Source: Trichopria drosophilae (Eukaryota; Arthropoda; Insecta; Hymenoptera; Diapriidae). From it: 64,000 nucleotides of DNA. The translations under genes were made by a program, and so were the position numbers. The stretch lies in the NCBI GenBank assembly GCA_030407085.1, contig CM059586.1, forward strand, positions 27,205,501 through 27,269,500, given 5' to 3'. This document shows, piece by piece, positions 10,441 through 22,599 of the stretch (position 1 is its first letter; each line of letters starts with the position of its first letter). The notes under the pieces are model-generated. The model saw nothing but the letters and a program-made list of their open reading frames with translations. It was not told where the DNA came from and made no database searches.

Positions 10441-11968
10441 ATAATAACAAATGTATATTGTCATTTAAACACATTTTGTCTCATTATGTTTCTATGTGGA
10501 TTCCTCTGTAAAACGACCGTTAGTTACTTAATCCATTAGTATATAATCCAGCGAATAACATGCAATATTATATTATATAACATAATACTACACTAGTAAT
10601 TTATAGTTAATACATATTTAAAATACTCTTTTGTTTAGATAATTTTTCTTTTCAAACGATTATTATTAACAGAAATTAATAGACTCGCTTTTTACAGAAT
10701 TTTATGTGGCACATTTTTTGTTATAAATATTTTTTCTAATTATGTAGCATTTTTTTAATTAATGTCCGAAAGCCAATTTTTAATGTGGAGGAAATTGGAC
10801 CACCTCAGAAGTGTAGCCTTTCGAACTAAAAAATATTTTTTGAAATTGCTCTTTAATTGTTGAAGTTATGATTTAACATAAAAAAAAGTAACAAGAAGAC
10901 GAATATAGAACCTCCTCTTTTTTGAACACGGATAAATATTTTATATATCGATTCACTACAATTTATTTGTAAACCACATTCATGTTACAAAAATGTCAAG
11001 TTCTGTATATTTGTTTTTTTAAGTTTATAAGGTTAATCAATTTATGTATATACTTTAGATGCAAATCTGGTCACCGCGATGTATTGATTGTTTATGCAAT
11101 AAGCATTAAACACCTGCTATACGAAGAAGAAAGTTTTTTAATTTCGAAATTAATGTACATCTTGATGAGCAAAGTGGAACTTCAATCATTTCTTTTTAAG
11201 TTACGAAAAACATTTTCACGTCCAAATTATTGGGATTACTTAACGTTTGTTTAGGTTGACTATAAATCCTTTTTTCAATTTTTTCATTTTTTCATTTCGA
11301 TTCCAGCAATAGATATTTTTTGTTTGCGATATTGACCCTACGACCCGAATCAGATTGAAATGTTAACCTACTATTTGTGCTACTAAAATATTAATATCAT
11401 ATAAATGTAATGCAAATCATAGTTTAGTTGATCCCGAAATTATACATAATCATGTAAACTAGATTGTACTGTAATAACAGCATGATTTCAAAATCATATA
11501 TGAGTACCACATGCGGATTAGATATAACAATATTAACAATTAATATATCGTTTTAATTAAAGCTCCAATATCACAATTTCTATTCGCAAACTAATATGTG
11601 ATAATTAGAGTCTGGTCCCTAATAGTCTCATTGCAATTATGAAATGGTACCAGAGTAATTTGATATTTCTATTTAAATCATGTCAAGAATTTCAATTCTC
11701 ACTCCAACTGCCTTATATCATTTTATAATAATTTATTGCTTAGAATATGGACTGGATGAAAATATTAATAAATCGGTTCAATTAATTAACAAGCATCTGT
11801 TTTAAATTCTCGTCATGCTATAAAACAAAAAAATATTTATTTATAAACCCGAGTTTATTTATTGTTGACACAGAAAATGTCGTGAACTCAAAATATTTAG
11901 TATAGTATTTGTTATCTTGTTATCATGTGAATACAAAGTGTAACTACTTCAATGAATGAGTTACATTT

Positions 11969-12109
11969 GTGACGTCACAGCAGGCCCTTCCTGAGGCTCC
12001 AGTTCGAAAGGTGGGGAATAAGAGAGAGGCGACAGGTAAATAAAGAGACGGAACCGGGAAAATATGCTGGGACGTAAATATAGAGAGATGCAATTATACC
12101 GGGATGCTG
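11969..12109 (-). mobile_element. pogo/Tigger-like non-autonomous element end, copy 2
   Basis: Read on the minus strand this matches 19543-19690: CAGCATCCCGGTATAATTGC, then CTATATTTACGTCCCAGC, then a GGAACC segment, ending at the CRE-type palindrome TGACGTCA. The CAG start followed by CCCGGTATAATTGC recalls pogo/Tigger inverted repeats. Only one end is seen. Confidence 0.6.
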
Positions 12110-12582
12110 AACTTCTAAACCGCCCAAATTGGGAAAAATTAATTCACTAATTTTTTTATTTACGATGTTGGTCCTAAATTTCTACTTTAGACGCTCCTTA
12201 TGTGTTACATTAAAAATATACTCCACTTTAACAACATTTGAAGTAACTTAAATCGTGTAAAGTAACGAAATCACTTTTTAACTGAACTAAAACCATCTGT
12301 TTTATATATATAACACTCTCATTGTTTGTGGATATTATAACTGGCTAAATTTATTCTAAAATCATTCTTTTTTAGAATCGGAATGATCGCAATTGAGTAT
12401 AGTCTTGTCTTCATCCCTATCGGTTGTAAAGTTTCCGAAAATATTGACCATATTTCACTTAGGTCGTGTCGAATTTTTATGAATAAATTATGAGCAAAAG
12501 TCCGAAAGAGTTGGCCAGTATAGTACCTGACATTAAAGAAAAAGTAACAATTGTCATAAAACGGTGATATATTCGTTATCTT

Positions 12583-12786
12583 CACGGAAAATATGAAATA
12601 GTTAAAACTACTAACTAGATAGTAGAAGAACACACAGCTATCAGTTTTAGTTAATTTTACTATCTAAAACGTGTACTCAACAAAGTAGACAGTCAAGCTA
12701 TTTAAATAGTGAAACCAACTAAAAAATGTAGATAGGCCTAAGCCTACTATTTAGTTAGTAAAACTGACTATTTCTTTTTTTCCGTG
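12583..12786. mobile_element. TAGTTA-word foldback MITE, copy 1 (about 204 bp)
   Basis: The left end CACGGAAAATATGAAATAGT and the inverse of the right end, CACGGAAAAAAAGAAATAGT, agree over about 40 bases. The arms and interior consist of iterations of TAGTTA/TAACTA. There is no coding capacity. Related elements are at 35840-36064 and 40038-40299. Confidence 0.75.
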
Positions 12787-12789
12787 TAT

Positions 12790-15420
12790 TAAAAGTAATT
12801 CTGCTCAACAAATCTGTCATTCATATGACAGCACAAAATAAACATTTACCTTTTTGATGAATGGATATGCGAAAATGTATTTATTATTGATAAATTTTTA
12901 CCAGTGGTTCGTAATAAAACCTTTACGTTATATTTATCGTCGCTTATCTAGTTTTACCTGCAAAAGGTATCTAAGCAATATAAATAAAACATAAAATAAT
13001 ACATAGCATGTTTTTGGTGCATGTTACACCACGATTATGCTATTTAAATATTTATGTTTTAGTATTTTATATCACGTATTTATCTCTGATTTGACTACAA
13101 CTGTACACCCTGCACTACAAATCAATATCATTATACTGATTAGTTGAACTATTCACGTTAATATCTGTAAGTGTACTACACGCAACCGACAACCTACATT
13201 CGAGTATAGCATTGATTTAATGGTGTCAATTTTATGCGTTAACAGCATTTACGCCACGTTCTATTTCTGCGCTCACGTAGAAAATTAATTGGAATGATGT
13301 TAATTTAATTCGTGCCCATATTTTTTTTGCAAATATAAATTATTGTATGAACTTTTGCAATTGGATTTATATCTTAAATATGTTACCCATTTTCGTGTAT
13401 GATATTTATTTAAATCTTTTTATAATCAATATATCAAATTTGATTAATGAATATTTTTTTATATCTATATAAATGTTTGAAATTCAATAATTGAAAAAAG
13501 TGATTATCGAAATTTTGAATTTAATCAAATTGCCTTCGGAAAAAACGATGAATATATCGATGATATTATTAATAAATTCAATTAAGTCAATTGTATTCAC
13601 ATTTTAATTGGCTGAGGAAATTGATATAAAAAATTTGAAATGCATTATAAAATGTTTCGATTCGAATTTAGTAAATTTGGTTTTTATTTGCTTAGAAAAA
13701 TACTAATACATCTTTTAACCCTTTGCAGCATGCCCCCTTTTTGTAATTAATTTATCAAAATTGTCCAGTGCTTACAGTCGAATTTCTTGCATTTCTTTTG
13801 CGCCCTCATATCTATAAGGTATGCGGAAACGTACGTCAAGTTTAATTTTTTAAAAAACATTCACGTTTAATTGTTTATATTAATTGTGAAGTTATCAAAA
13901 GTTGTGTCTATCCAGTACAAATGTATGGCGAAATTAAATTTTTACTCAATAACAGTTGGATGAACCAATTTTACTAACAGTTTAACACACGAACCCATCT
14001 ACATTTCAATCTTTAAAAACAAAACAGAATAGTTGAAAATGTTTTCAATCTTGAACCTACAATTTTTTCGAAATGTATGGATTCATTAAGTAGTCTACTT
14101 CAAAGTTAGGTGGACTAAAATGAACTAAGCTTTTGAAACAGTTTTCGTGATTATGGTGGCGTTTAGTTATTGTAGATTATATTAAAACGCAACTTGCACA
14201 TTACTATCAGAAATGATTACAAAAAAATGTCCTTTTGCTGTATAATTCTAAAACAACCTAATAATGGCTGCCATTTTGAAAAATTGAGGTTATTATTATT
14301 CTGATGATTAATCGCATTGTTCTCCAAATACAATTTTTTAAATAGGTGACCAAAAATACTCGTAAAATACTAAAGAGATCTTTTTAAAACACGACGGTCT
14401 TGTTGAATACATAAAAATGTAGTGTTTAATCGTTCGATATTTTTCGCTAAAAAATGTTCGTTTAACGTTCAAAAAAGGCTTTTTTACTGAAAATCGAACT
14501 ATAAACTTTGACTGCCCACCAATTTTCATACTTTTTTTAATCCTTCTATCAAACACTAGTATATACTGTTATTTAACTAAAACCATTTACATTTTTAGTT
14601 TCAGATGATCCAGTTAGTAACAATGTTGTTCACTGTAAAATCTAAGAATAACACTTTTTTTATGGTCTTTGTAAACATACAATATTTTACAATAAAAAGT
14701 TACTGAAAGTTGTTCAATACATGCACTTTAAGGCGATCGTTTAAAAATTGTAGTTTTCTTATAAGGCCACTGTTTTGAAAAGAATTTGAATTTATAGATA
14801 GTTTTTTGTTTAAGAAATGTTTAATTTACTATTGGCGTGTAAAGAATACATGTGAACATTCATGATCGACGTCTCCGCATCTATAAAGTTCCCGAAGGGA
14901 CCCAGATCGTGTAAAAACGACGAGAGAGTTATTCATTTATTTACGGTATTTATTTATCGATTTGCAATATTTATTTTTAGATGTTCTCAAAATTCAGTTA
15001 ACCTTAATTACAAAAAGAAAAGGTTGAATAAAAATATTGTAAAAAATATACAAAACCGAACGAAATGAAAAAAATAAAAGTAAAATTTATATTGAATTAT
15101 TACATTAAAAAAAAAATTTAATGATAATGCCATTATACAAATTTCGTATCAGATTTATACAATAATTCGCAGAAGATTTATATGGACATATTTATAAAAC
15201 TTTTAATATATTTATGCAGTGATCATTTTCATTTTAAAACTTACAAAATTTTTTTCACGAAAACTTCAAACGTTACAAAAAATTTTGTGAGAATAAACGT
15301 TTCTTCGAATGTGTCAAAGAATATTCTCAATTTTTCAGAATGTGTTGACACAATTTGATTTTTCTCGAAAATTAAGAAAATCGAAATTGTGAAAAAAGTC
15401 ATTTAAAATATCTGAAAAAA
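12790..15420. other. AT-rich intronic or intergenic DNA, nothing assigned
   Basis: I see no coding or structural feature that I can support. A CCCTTTGCAGCATGCCCCC string at about 13720 follows TTAA and resembles a lone piggyBac-type end without a partner. Confidence 0.5.
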
Positions 15421-15425
15421 GTTGC

Positions 15426-15790
15426 GAGTAATCTTTCACTAATTCTAAACTATTTTTGTTCTAAGAAAATTCTCTGAAGTTTATCGTTTTTGAGAAACAA
15501 AATTATTTATCTTTTCTAGATTTCAAGAATAATAATTTTTTTTTCGAAAACAATAGACTTTAGACAAAATTTCCTTAAAACAAAATTATCTTAGTATTTG
15601 TCAAAGAATACACTAAAATTTTTCTGAGATTTTTTAAACGAGACTTTTTTAAAAATTTCGTTTTTCCGAAAATTTAAAAAATAAAATATTATATCGGTAT
15701 ATCGTGAAGAAATTCGAGCATACTCTTTGAATCATTCTAAGACATTTTTATTCGTAGGAAATTTCGTCTAAAGTTTATGGTTTTTATGAC
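15426..15790. repeat. Decayed direct repeat with about 290-bp period
   Basis: A block of about 65 bases at 15426 (CTAATTCTAAACTATTTTTG, then TCTGAAGTTTATCGTTTTT) recurs at about 15719 in the same orientation with many substitutions. It probably represents two units of an old satellite or dispersed repeat. Confidence 0.5.
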
Positions 15791-17860
15791 AAAAATTGGT
15801 TAACCTTTAAAAAGAAATTACTCACTGCCATCGCCATTTTGTGATCACGATGTTATTTTGTTAATATTTCAAAAGTCCATCTTTATACTACAACTGTTTT
15901 CTTCACCGTTAGCGAAGGAATTTTGTGATCCAAAATATTCGATGAGAAAAAAATGTTTTATTCAAAAGTATAACCGATATTTTGCGTTATTTTTACATTT
16001 AAATCGCTATATTTAATTTTCTAATTATGATAGCTCAATTTTGATAACACCATTGAAAAGAACAACCTTGAAAATAGTACGGTATATATCTTTCAATTTT
16101 GTTAATCGATTTTCATACGAAATACTTAATTGAAATTGTAATGCGAAAAGTGTCCTTCCCGACGTTAATGGGTTAATTTTACTAAAGCTATTTTTGTATA
16201 AATTATGTTGTTATATTATAATAATTGTGATAAATTTAGTAAATCTAAATACTACATTTTATTTCAGTAACGACATTCTTACTTTTTTGATAACTTTACT
16301 ATAAGTACAACTTTACTCGAATAGGATGGAATGAATTTTTCTTCAGTGCTTGTATTACCGCAATAAACTCAGATTACCATTGACGCTTGAAAATGTTTAA
16401 CGTTTGAGATGAAACCATGGATTGATATAAACTGAAGATAAATATGGAAAGTAACTAGCATGGATTTCAGGAGAGAAAATATCGTATAAATTCGTATTAG
16501 AGTATACTTCAACGAGGTAAAATCGGGTAAAGTATAAATAGAACAATTATAAAAGCGTAAAATATACGATTTAAATAATTATCAAATAAATATGTTTTAT
16601 GGTATTTATATGTAAACCTAATAACGAAGGCACTTTGTAAATTTAAATTAAAATTGCAACATTAATTATTAACATCTCATACGTGATATTTCGGAAGCAT
16701 CAAATTTAAATAAAACAGAGATAAATATTATACGGACATAAATTAATGTTTGTGAATCTCGAAAGAACTAAAAATTATTTCGGGAATATTTAACACACGC
16801 GTTGAATTAAACAAAAAAGTAAACGTATATTTCTGCTCCAGAAATATGAAGGTAAATTTTAACGGAATTCTTGTTGGTATTTACGTACTTTTTATCAGAA
16901 TATAAGATATTAAATTAAATTATCATTATTTACCAGTATTTTATATGTGCGGAATCATAATGTAATAATATACTAAGTTTCTCATATTATTATTAAATGG
17001 ATAACATTTCAATTATCCTTAAGCAATAATTATTTATTTTCAAAACTCGTATTCGAGGATAGGAAGGTTTTCCTGTATCATATTAAATTCGGGATTTAAA
17101 AATGTTTTAATCCTAAGTTTCGAGACTGGCGTAAATAACACTACGTAGAGATCATTCTGGACTTTTATGTGCTTTTAAAAATAAATGTAATCCGAAGTTA
17201 TATTATATCGATTATTTTTTTCCAATCCTGTAAACTATTGAAATACACTTACGTCAAAGAAAGTGCCATGACAAATCCAATCGAAATGTCCCAACTAAAA
17301 CTTTTAACATGTATACGTCAAAAAAGGTCACAGTTTTATTGACTATGGAAATCAATACCACGTAAAAAATGTATACCGTGTAAACATTGCCTTTCACCAA
17401 TAACGTCGAAGCACAGTTTTATAAAAAAAATGTATGCATACATTGGTATTTATTTTGTAAAAAGTGTTTGATTTAATGTAATATCAAAATGATACGATAT
17501 CTAAATAAATAACAGTTTTTAATACATGGAAAACTTTTGGTGTATAATTATGTCCGTAAAATGCTATTAAAAATATCAAATATATTAGGTTTTATTGATT
17601 TTTTTTCTTTCTATATTTACCAAAATTATTGCCATATATCTACCGTTTAAAATTGTTTTAAAGTTTTAATAAATGCAGATATAAAGTTAGTTAATTGTGG
17701 CGAACTTTGTAGGCTTTGTGAATTACGAATCAAAATAATATCTATTATAAAGTGTCTTTTCTATTTATATTCGCATTTTATCAATATAAACATTATTGTT
17801 CCTTTGCTTCTTCAGACGTTGTGCTTTTTAAATTCCCTTGTGTGAAATTTTCATTCTAAA
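15791..17860. other. AT-rich DNA, nothing assigned
   Basis: No exon, RNA gene or clear repeat could be supported in this stretch. Confidence 0.5.
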
Positions 17861-17864
17861 CCTG

Positions 17865-18055
17865 CAGTGAAAAGGTTGCTCACTCTAAAAAGAGTGAAAG
17901 AGCACTCTACAAGAGCGGGATCAGTCACTCCAAATAAAAGAGCGAATAAATGCACTCCAAATGAATTATCCAAAATGAACTCCAAATGAATCCGCACTCT
18001 TTAACAGTGAAATTTCACTTCAAGGAATTTAGAGAGTGGGAAATTAACGCACTGA
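17865..18055. mobile_element. CACTC-word foldback MITE, copy 1
   Basis: It starts CAGTGAAAAGGTTGCTCACT and ends with the inverse of CAGTGCGTTAATTTCCCACT. Between them the words CACTCT, AAGAGTG and CACTCCAAATGAA recur about ten times on both strands. It aligns along its length with the inverted copy at 25950-26094. Confidence 0.7.
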
Positions 18056-18059
18056 CATA

Positions 18060-19540
18060 TTTTTTTGACTAAAGTGTTACGATTATTGTGACGACCTATG
18101 TACCATATAATGTTCCCAGATTAAGATCACAATAACACCCTGTTTATGAGCACACTTGATCGTCCGTGCGAAACGCATTTTTTAACAGTTTAATGACACA
18201 TACTACAGGGATACATTTCTACATTCTCAATTGTAAAATCGCTTTTTTCTGGCTACATAAATTAAAATAATAGTTACGAGTGTCGCGTGAACTGATATCA
18301 TAGTTACGCAATTATTTACAATGCTATTGTTTACAACATTTATTATTAATCACCTAACTATAAGGACCGAAAAATACCAAGATCTTTACTTATGTTGAAC
18401 GATCAAAAAGTTTTTTTTTTTGATAACATCTGTAAAACATAGATGAATTTCTTGAATTATATCCCTATATTGATGAACTGTTTGACATTCCCAGAGTAAT
18501 CCTTTGGGGTTAAAAAAGTACGAAAAACTGTTGCGCGAATTTATTCAGCAATAAAACTATTTATTGCTTTACGACAGATCTACTGCCATTTCGGAATCTT
18601 CATCGCAATCAAAACGCAGTTTGGCATTTATTGCACCTCTCTCGAGAATAACACGTGAAAAATTAACTCATTCGAAGGCAGTATATAAAAAAAAAGGTTG
18701 CAATGATTCTATACAAAACGCACTTTGTTTAGTAATTATATTCCATCTTTCTATTTTTCTTTACCTTTACTTATAACTGCACATTGATTTATTACGATTG
18801 AAGGTGTTTCCGAATTGTGATTTAGACGTTTCTTAGTTTTTAAATACAAAAAATAATAGAAAGTTTATTTGATATGTATTTTGAGCAGACAAACAACTAA
18901 AAAAGTATTACCATAGATCTACAGAACCTTGCGGCTATCATCATAAAACAACATCTGATTCCTAGTTTTGAAAGACATAAAATGGATGAAGCGGTAGTAA
19001 ATAGCATTTCACACTGCATAAAGGGTGACTGAGTTAAAATAAACTGCTAAAAATAAGGGGTTTATTGGCAAACTTGTAGTTTTATTTTAAATTTAGTATC
19101 AAAAAGTCCTAAAAATCTCTTTCAAATTTACAACGGTACGTATCGAAATATAAAAACCGTCGACACTTTTTTCAAAACAAAGTTTTCTGAACGTTTTCAA
19201 GGTCTCTTTTATCGATTTTCTATTTCCAAAAATCTTAAAATAAGGTTTTTTAATTATTTTTTTACCGTTTGTTTAGAAAAATATCGAATTTCATCAATTT
19301 TTTCAGTGAATCTATATTATAAAAAAACAAATCGAAATATACCAAATCATAAGGCAATTCATGGACTCGATATTGTTGTACTAACCAACAGTTGATGAAA
19401 CTCAATTTTTATCATGTGGTGGGTACAAAATGGTGGTAAAATGTCGATATATTTGAAAATTTGAATTTATTCTCAAAATTAGATTTTGAGGTCCATTTCG
19501 GACTATAGATTAGGCTAAGTAACCTTTAATTTTTTCGATA
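18060..19540. other. AT-rich DNA, nothing assigned
   Basis: An open frame of 70 codons at 18564-18776 has no recognisable motif. No other signal is supported. Confidence 0.45.
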
Positions 19541-19542
19541 TA

Positions 19543-19690
19543 CAGTAGGGTCCCGGTATAATTGCGTCACGCTATATTTACGTCCCAGCGTATTTGCCTG
19601 GTTCCGTCTCGTTATATTTACCCGTCGACCCTGTCTTTTTCCCCCACCTTGCGGGCTGGGCCGTTAGGGAGGGTCTGCTGTGACGTCACA
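19543..19690 (+). mobile_element. pogo/Tigger-like non-autonomous element end, copy 1
   Basis: Preceded by TA (19541-19542), the sequence begins CAGTAGGGTCCCGGTATAAT and continues TGCGTCACGC, CTATATTTACGTCCCAGC and GGTTCCGTCTCG to a TGACGTCA palindrome at 19681. TA target and CAG terminus fit the pogo branch of the Tc1/mariner superfamily. It is much richer in G and C than its surroundings. A shorter, diverged copy is at 11969-12109. I could not identify the opposite end. Confidence 0.6.
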
Positions 19691-19699
19691 AACATAACG

Positions 19700-20225
19700 T
19701 GACGTCAGTACTAATTTATGAAAGGTTCTGAGACGTTTGTTTTGTCAGTACTGATTCAATATTGAATATGAGTACCGACAATTAGTACTGAGTCAGTATT
19801 TTGCTGGTGGTGAATTTCACCATACCGCCAATATGTTTGGTATGGGCAGCAATAATTTAATATAATAATATAGCACTGGAAGTCACTGCTATCTCAGAAC
19901 TGACTTATTTCGGCAATCAGTAACAATTCAGCACTGTACATCGCACTGGTAATCAGTATTGCAACAGTACTGACTTACTCCGGTAGTCATTATTTCTAAG
20001 CGATGAAACTTCTATCAGTATTGGGTTAGTACTGATTTGGGAACATCAGTGCTGATTCAATACCGAATATAGTATTGGCTACCTGTACTGCGTCAGTACT
20101 TTTACGATATTATTGACAGTATTCATTTACTTTTGTAAACAGTACTGAATATCAGTATTGGATCAGTTCTTAGACTGGTTTATTGTCAGAACTGACGTTA
20201 CTGACTCGTTTTAGTTAAGTTTAGT
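19700..20225. repeat. Degenerate array of CAGTACTGA words
   Basis: More than a dozen exact or one-mismatch versions of CAGTACTGA or its complement occur at irregular 15-60 base spacing, together with CAGTATTG, AATATCAGTATTGG and GATTCAATACCGAATAT. The word contains the palindrome CAGTACTG, so any transcript could fold in many registers. It may be the interior of the element starting at 19543. Confidence 0.7.
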
Positions 20226-20721
20226 TACTACCTGCCATTACTGGCTTTGTATCGTCCTGGATTTTACACCACCCATTTCTATCTGGGCTATCGTATAATC
20301 GCAATGTACCTAACGATCGCGGGTTTTGCATTTTTAGGTTATCTCAGAAACAAGTGCCAATTAAAAGATTTTGACAAAAACCAAAAAAATATATTCTGAT
20401 CTCTAGGTCACGGAGTCTAACCTTTTCCTGAGCTTGTATAATCATTTTACTTATACAACCACAATAATAATCCAGCAATAACCGACTTTATATTGTGAAT
20501 AAGCCCCTGGGAGTTTAAAATATCAAATCTTATACGAAACCCATGGTTTTTCACATCGTTGCATACGAAGTCACTCCAGTTTTACGCTTAATAATCTGTC
20601 AAGGTTTAAACTCGTTCTATATGACGAGAACATTAAGAAATAAAGAAGTTTTTTCAATTATAATAAATTAGAATGGCTGATTGTTGAAAGTGTATTTCGA
20701 CGTTTCATCTCTCCACACGCT

Positions 20722-20912
20722 AAATTTGAATTAGTGAAAAGTGGGTTACTATTTGAAATTAGTAACAAAAGTTACTAGCTATTAGTCAATTTTAACTAAT
20801 TGAATGAGTTGATCAAATTGTGTTACTTATTCAATTAGTAGAAATTAACCAATATTTAGTCAATTTTGTTACTAATTTCAAATATTAATCCACTTTTCAC
20901 TAATTCAGATTC
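20722..20912. mobile_element. Foldback MITE with about 42-bp inverted arms
   Basis: The left arm AATTAGTGAAAAGTGGGTTA and following bases (20729-20770) are matched by their inverse at 20865-20907 with only two or three differences. The ends TCTAAATTTGAATTA-like and GAAAAGTGNGTTAC relate it to the pair at 21861-22144 and 22325-22595, with an internal terminal segment missing. Confidence 0.8.
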
Positions 20913-21860
20913 AGAGCTACCAGGAGTCTCTTCAAATATACGATTTTGGAAACTAGAAGTCCCTTTTCTTGGTCATTTTTAACAGTACTGCGTGTAGTTG
21001 ATGGAAATTTATGTCACCATGTTATTATCCCAATATCGATTTTTTTTTAAATATTTCAAATATAAGTTTTCTATTGACGAATGTGAAAAATCTCGAGTTT
21101 TGCCTACACATTTTTATATTTCCTTGGTGATATTAGATTTGAACACTAAACAATTAACAGGATTGTCTTAAAATACTGTGATTAAATTGGAGGTATTTAA
21201 GTGGAATGATTATTTTTTATTCACCTTGGTAAAAAATAATTTCCATTACAGAGATCTTTTATACCCCTCTCAGGTTTATCGATTTACACGAAGTAAAAGT
21301 CGATGGATAGGCAGAATTTGTCAAAACTGTGAATCCATTAATAGAAAATGTTCTAAAAAGTCGATATGTTTGTAAAGAAAAATTTAACAATCCTTTCAAA
21401 GCATTTTTTGACTTGAAAATAAAAAGAAACAGTGACCTGAGCTAATGTTATCTTTGCGACTTTATCGATTCAAAAAGTCAGATTGTTTTTAAAACTGTCA
21501 GATTATGATTTTAATATCATTAAATAAATATTTACAAATCTTGAAATTAAATGTCATTAATCATACAGCGTTTAATGCTATTAATAGTGCTGAAAATCAA
21601 TTACGATTGAACCAATTTGGTGAGTTGAGTTTTAACTAAATATTGGATGAACTGTGTTGATTGAAACTTACTGACAGAAGTGTCATTATAAGATATTTTA
21701 TATAACCAAATTAACATTCGAAACATTATTAGAATGAAGAGTTATTTTCAGGATGTAAACGAGTCCGAAAATTCATGTTAAATTATCTGTACGAGGGATG
21801 ACATTTAAAATTTGATTTTCGTTATCCTGGTTCCTTCATTACAGGATGATTAAGTAGTAA

Positions 21861-22144
21861 TACACTTTATATCTAAACTAGTTAAAAATACCAATAAGAA
21901 AACAAAAAGTGAGTCACCCAATGAATTAGTAATAATTTTTGATAATAAAAAGTTAAAACCTAGTAGTTTATTACTAATTCTACAAACTACTAAACTAAAA
22001 AAGTCAATATCTACATGTAGATTAGTACAATTTTACTAAGGAATTAGTATCGGACTATTTATCACAAAAAACTTACTAATTAATGGTAAAGCCACTTTTC
22101 GCTATATATAAGTCGTTTTTGCTTAATTCAAGTGTAGAGAGTAC
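21861..22144. mobile_element. ATACTCTCTAAAT-type MITE, copy a
   Basis: Aligned end to end with copy b (22325-22595) in the same orientation: GTTAAAAATACCAATAAG, AAAGTGAGTCACCCAATGAA, TTATTACTAATTCTACAAA, and an exit AAGTCGTTTTTGCTTAATTC. The left terminus has decayed. No coding capacity. Confidence 0.8.
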
Positions 22145-22324
22145 TTCGTAATGTATCTATAGATGGTTAATACCTTACTATTGTGCAGAAAAAGTTGAGA
22201 TAATCGTAATTCACTCGGTTTTGTTCACAAATGTCATAAGCAGTTCATAATCTCAATTTATAAATATAATGGCACGAGTAAACTCAAGTTTAAGTGACAT
22301 ACTAAACATTCGTAATACTTATTA

Positions 22325-22595
22325 ATACTCTCTAAATCTGCATTAGTTAAAAACGACCAATAAGAAATTGAAAAGTGAGTCACCAAATGAAGTAGTCATC
22401 ATTTTTTGTAATAAAAAGTTCAAACCTACTAATTTATTACTAATTCTGCAAATTATTAAAAAAGTCAATATCTGCTTGTCATTTAGCAGATTTTCAGTAT
22501 TTTCATACTATTTGTCAGTAAAACTTACTAGTTTATGGTAACTCACTTTTCGCTGAGGATAAGTCGTTTTTGATTAATTCAAATTTAGAGAGTAT
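22325..22595. mobile_element. ATACTCTCTAAAT-type MITE, copy b (271 bp)
   Basis: Both ends are preserved: ATACTCTCTAAATCTG at the left and the inverse of ATACTCTCTAAATTTG at the right, continuing as imperfect inverted repeats into AAAAACGAC. Copy a lies only about 180 bases to the left in the same orientation. Confidence 0.83.
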
Positions 22596-22599
22596 ATTT

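Noticed and set aside
13717..16170. TTAA-CCC at 13717 and GGG-TTAA at about 16165 as ends of one 2.4-kb piggyBac element
   Set aside because: The terminal sequences beyond CCC do not match each other and the interval has no transposase-like frame.
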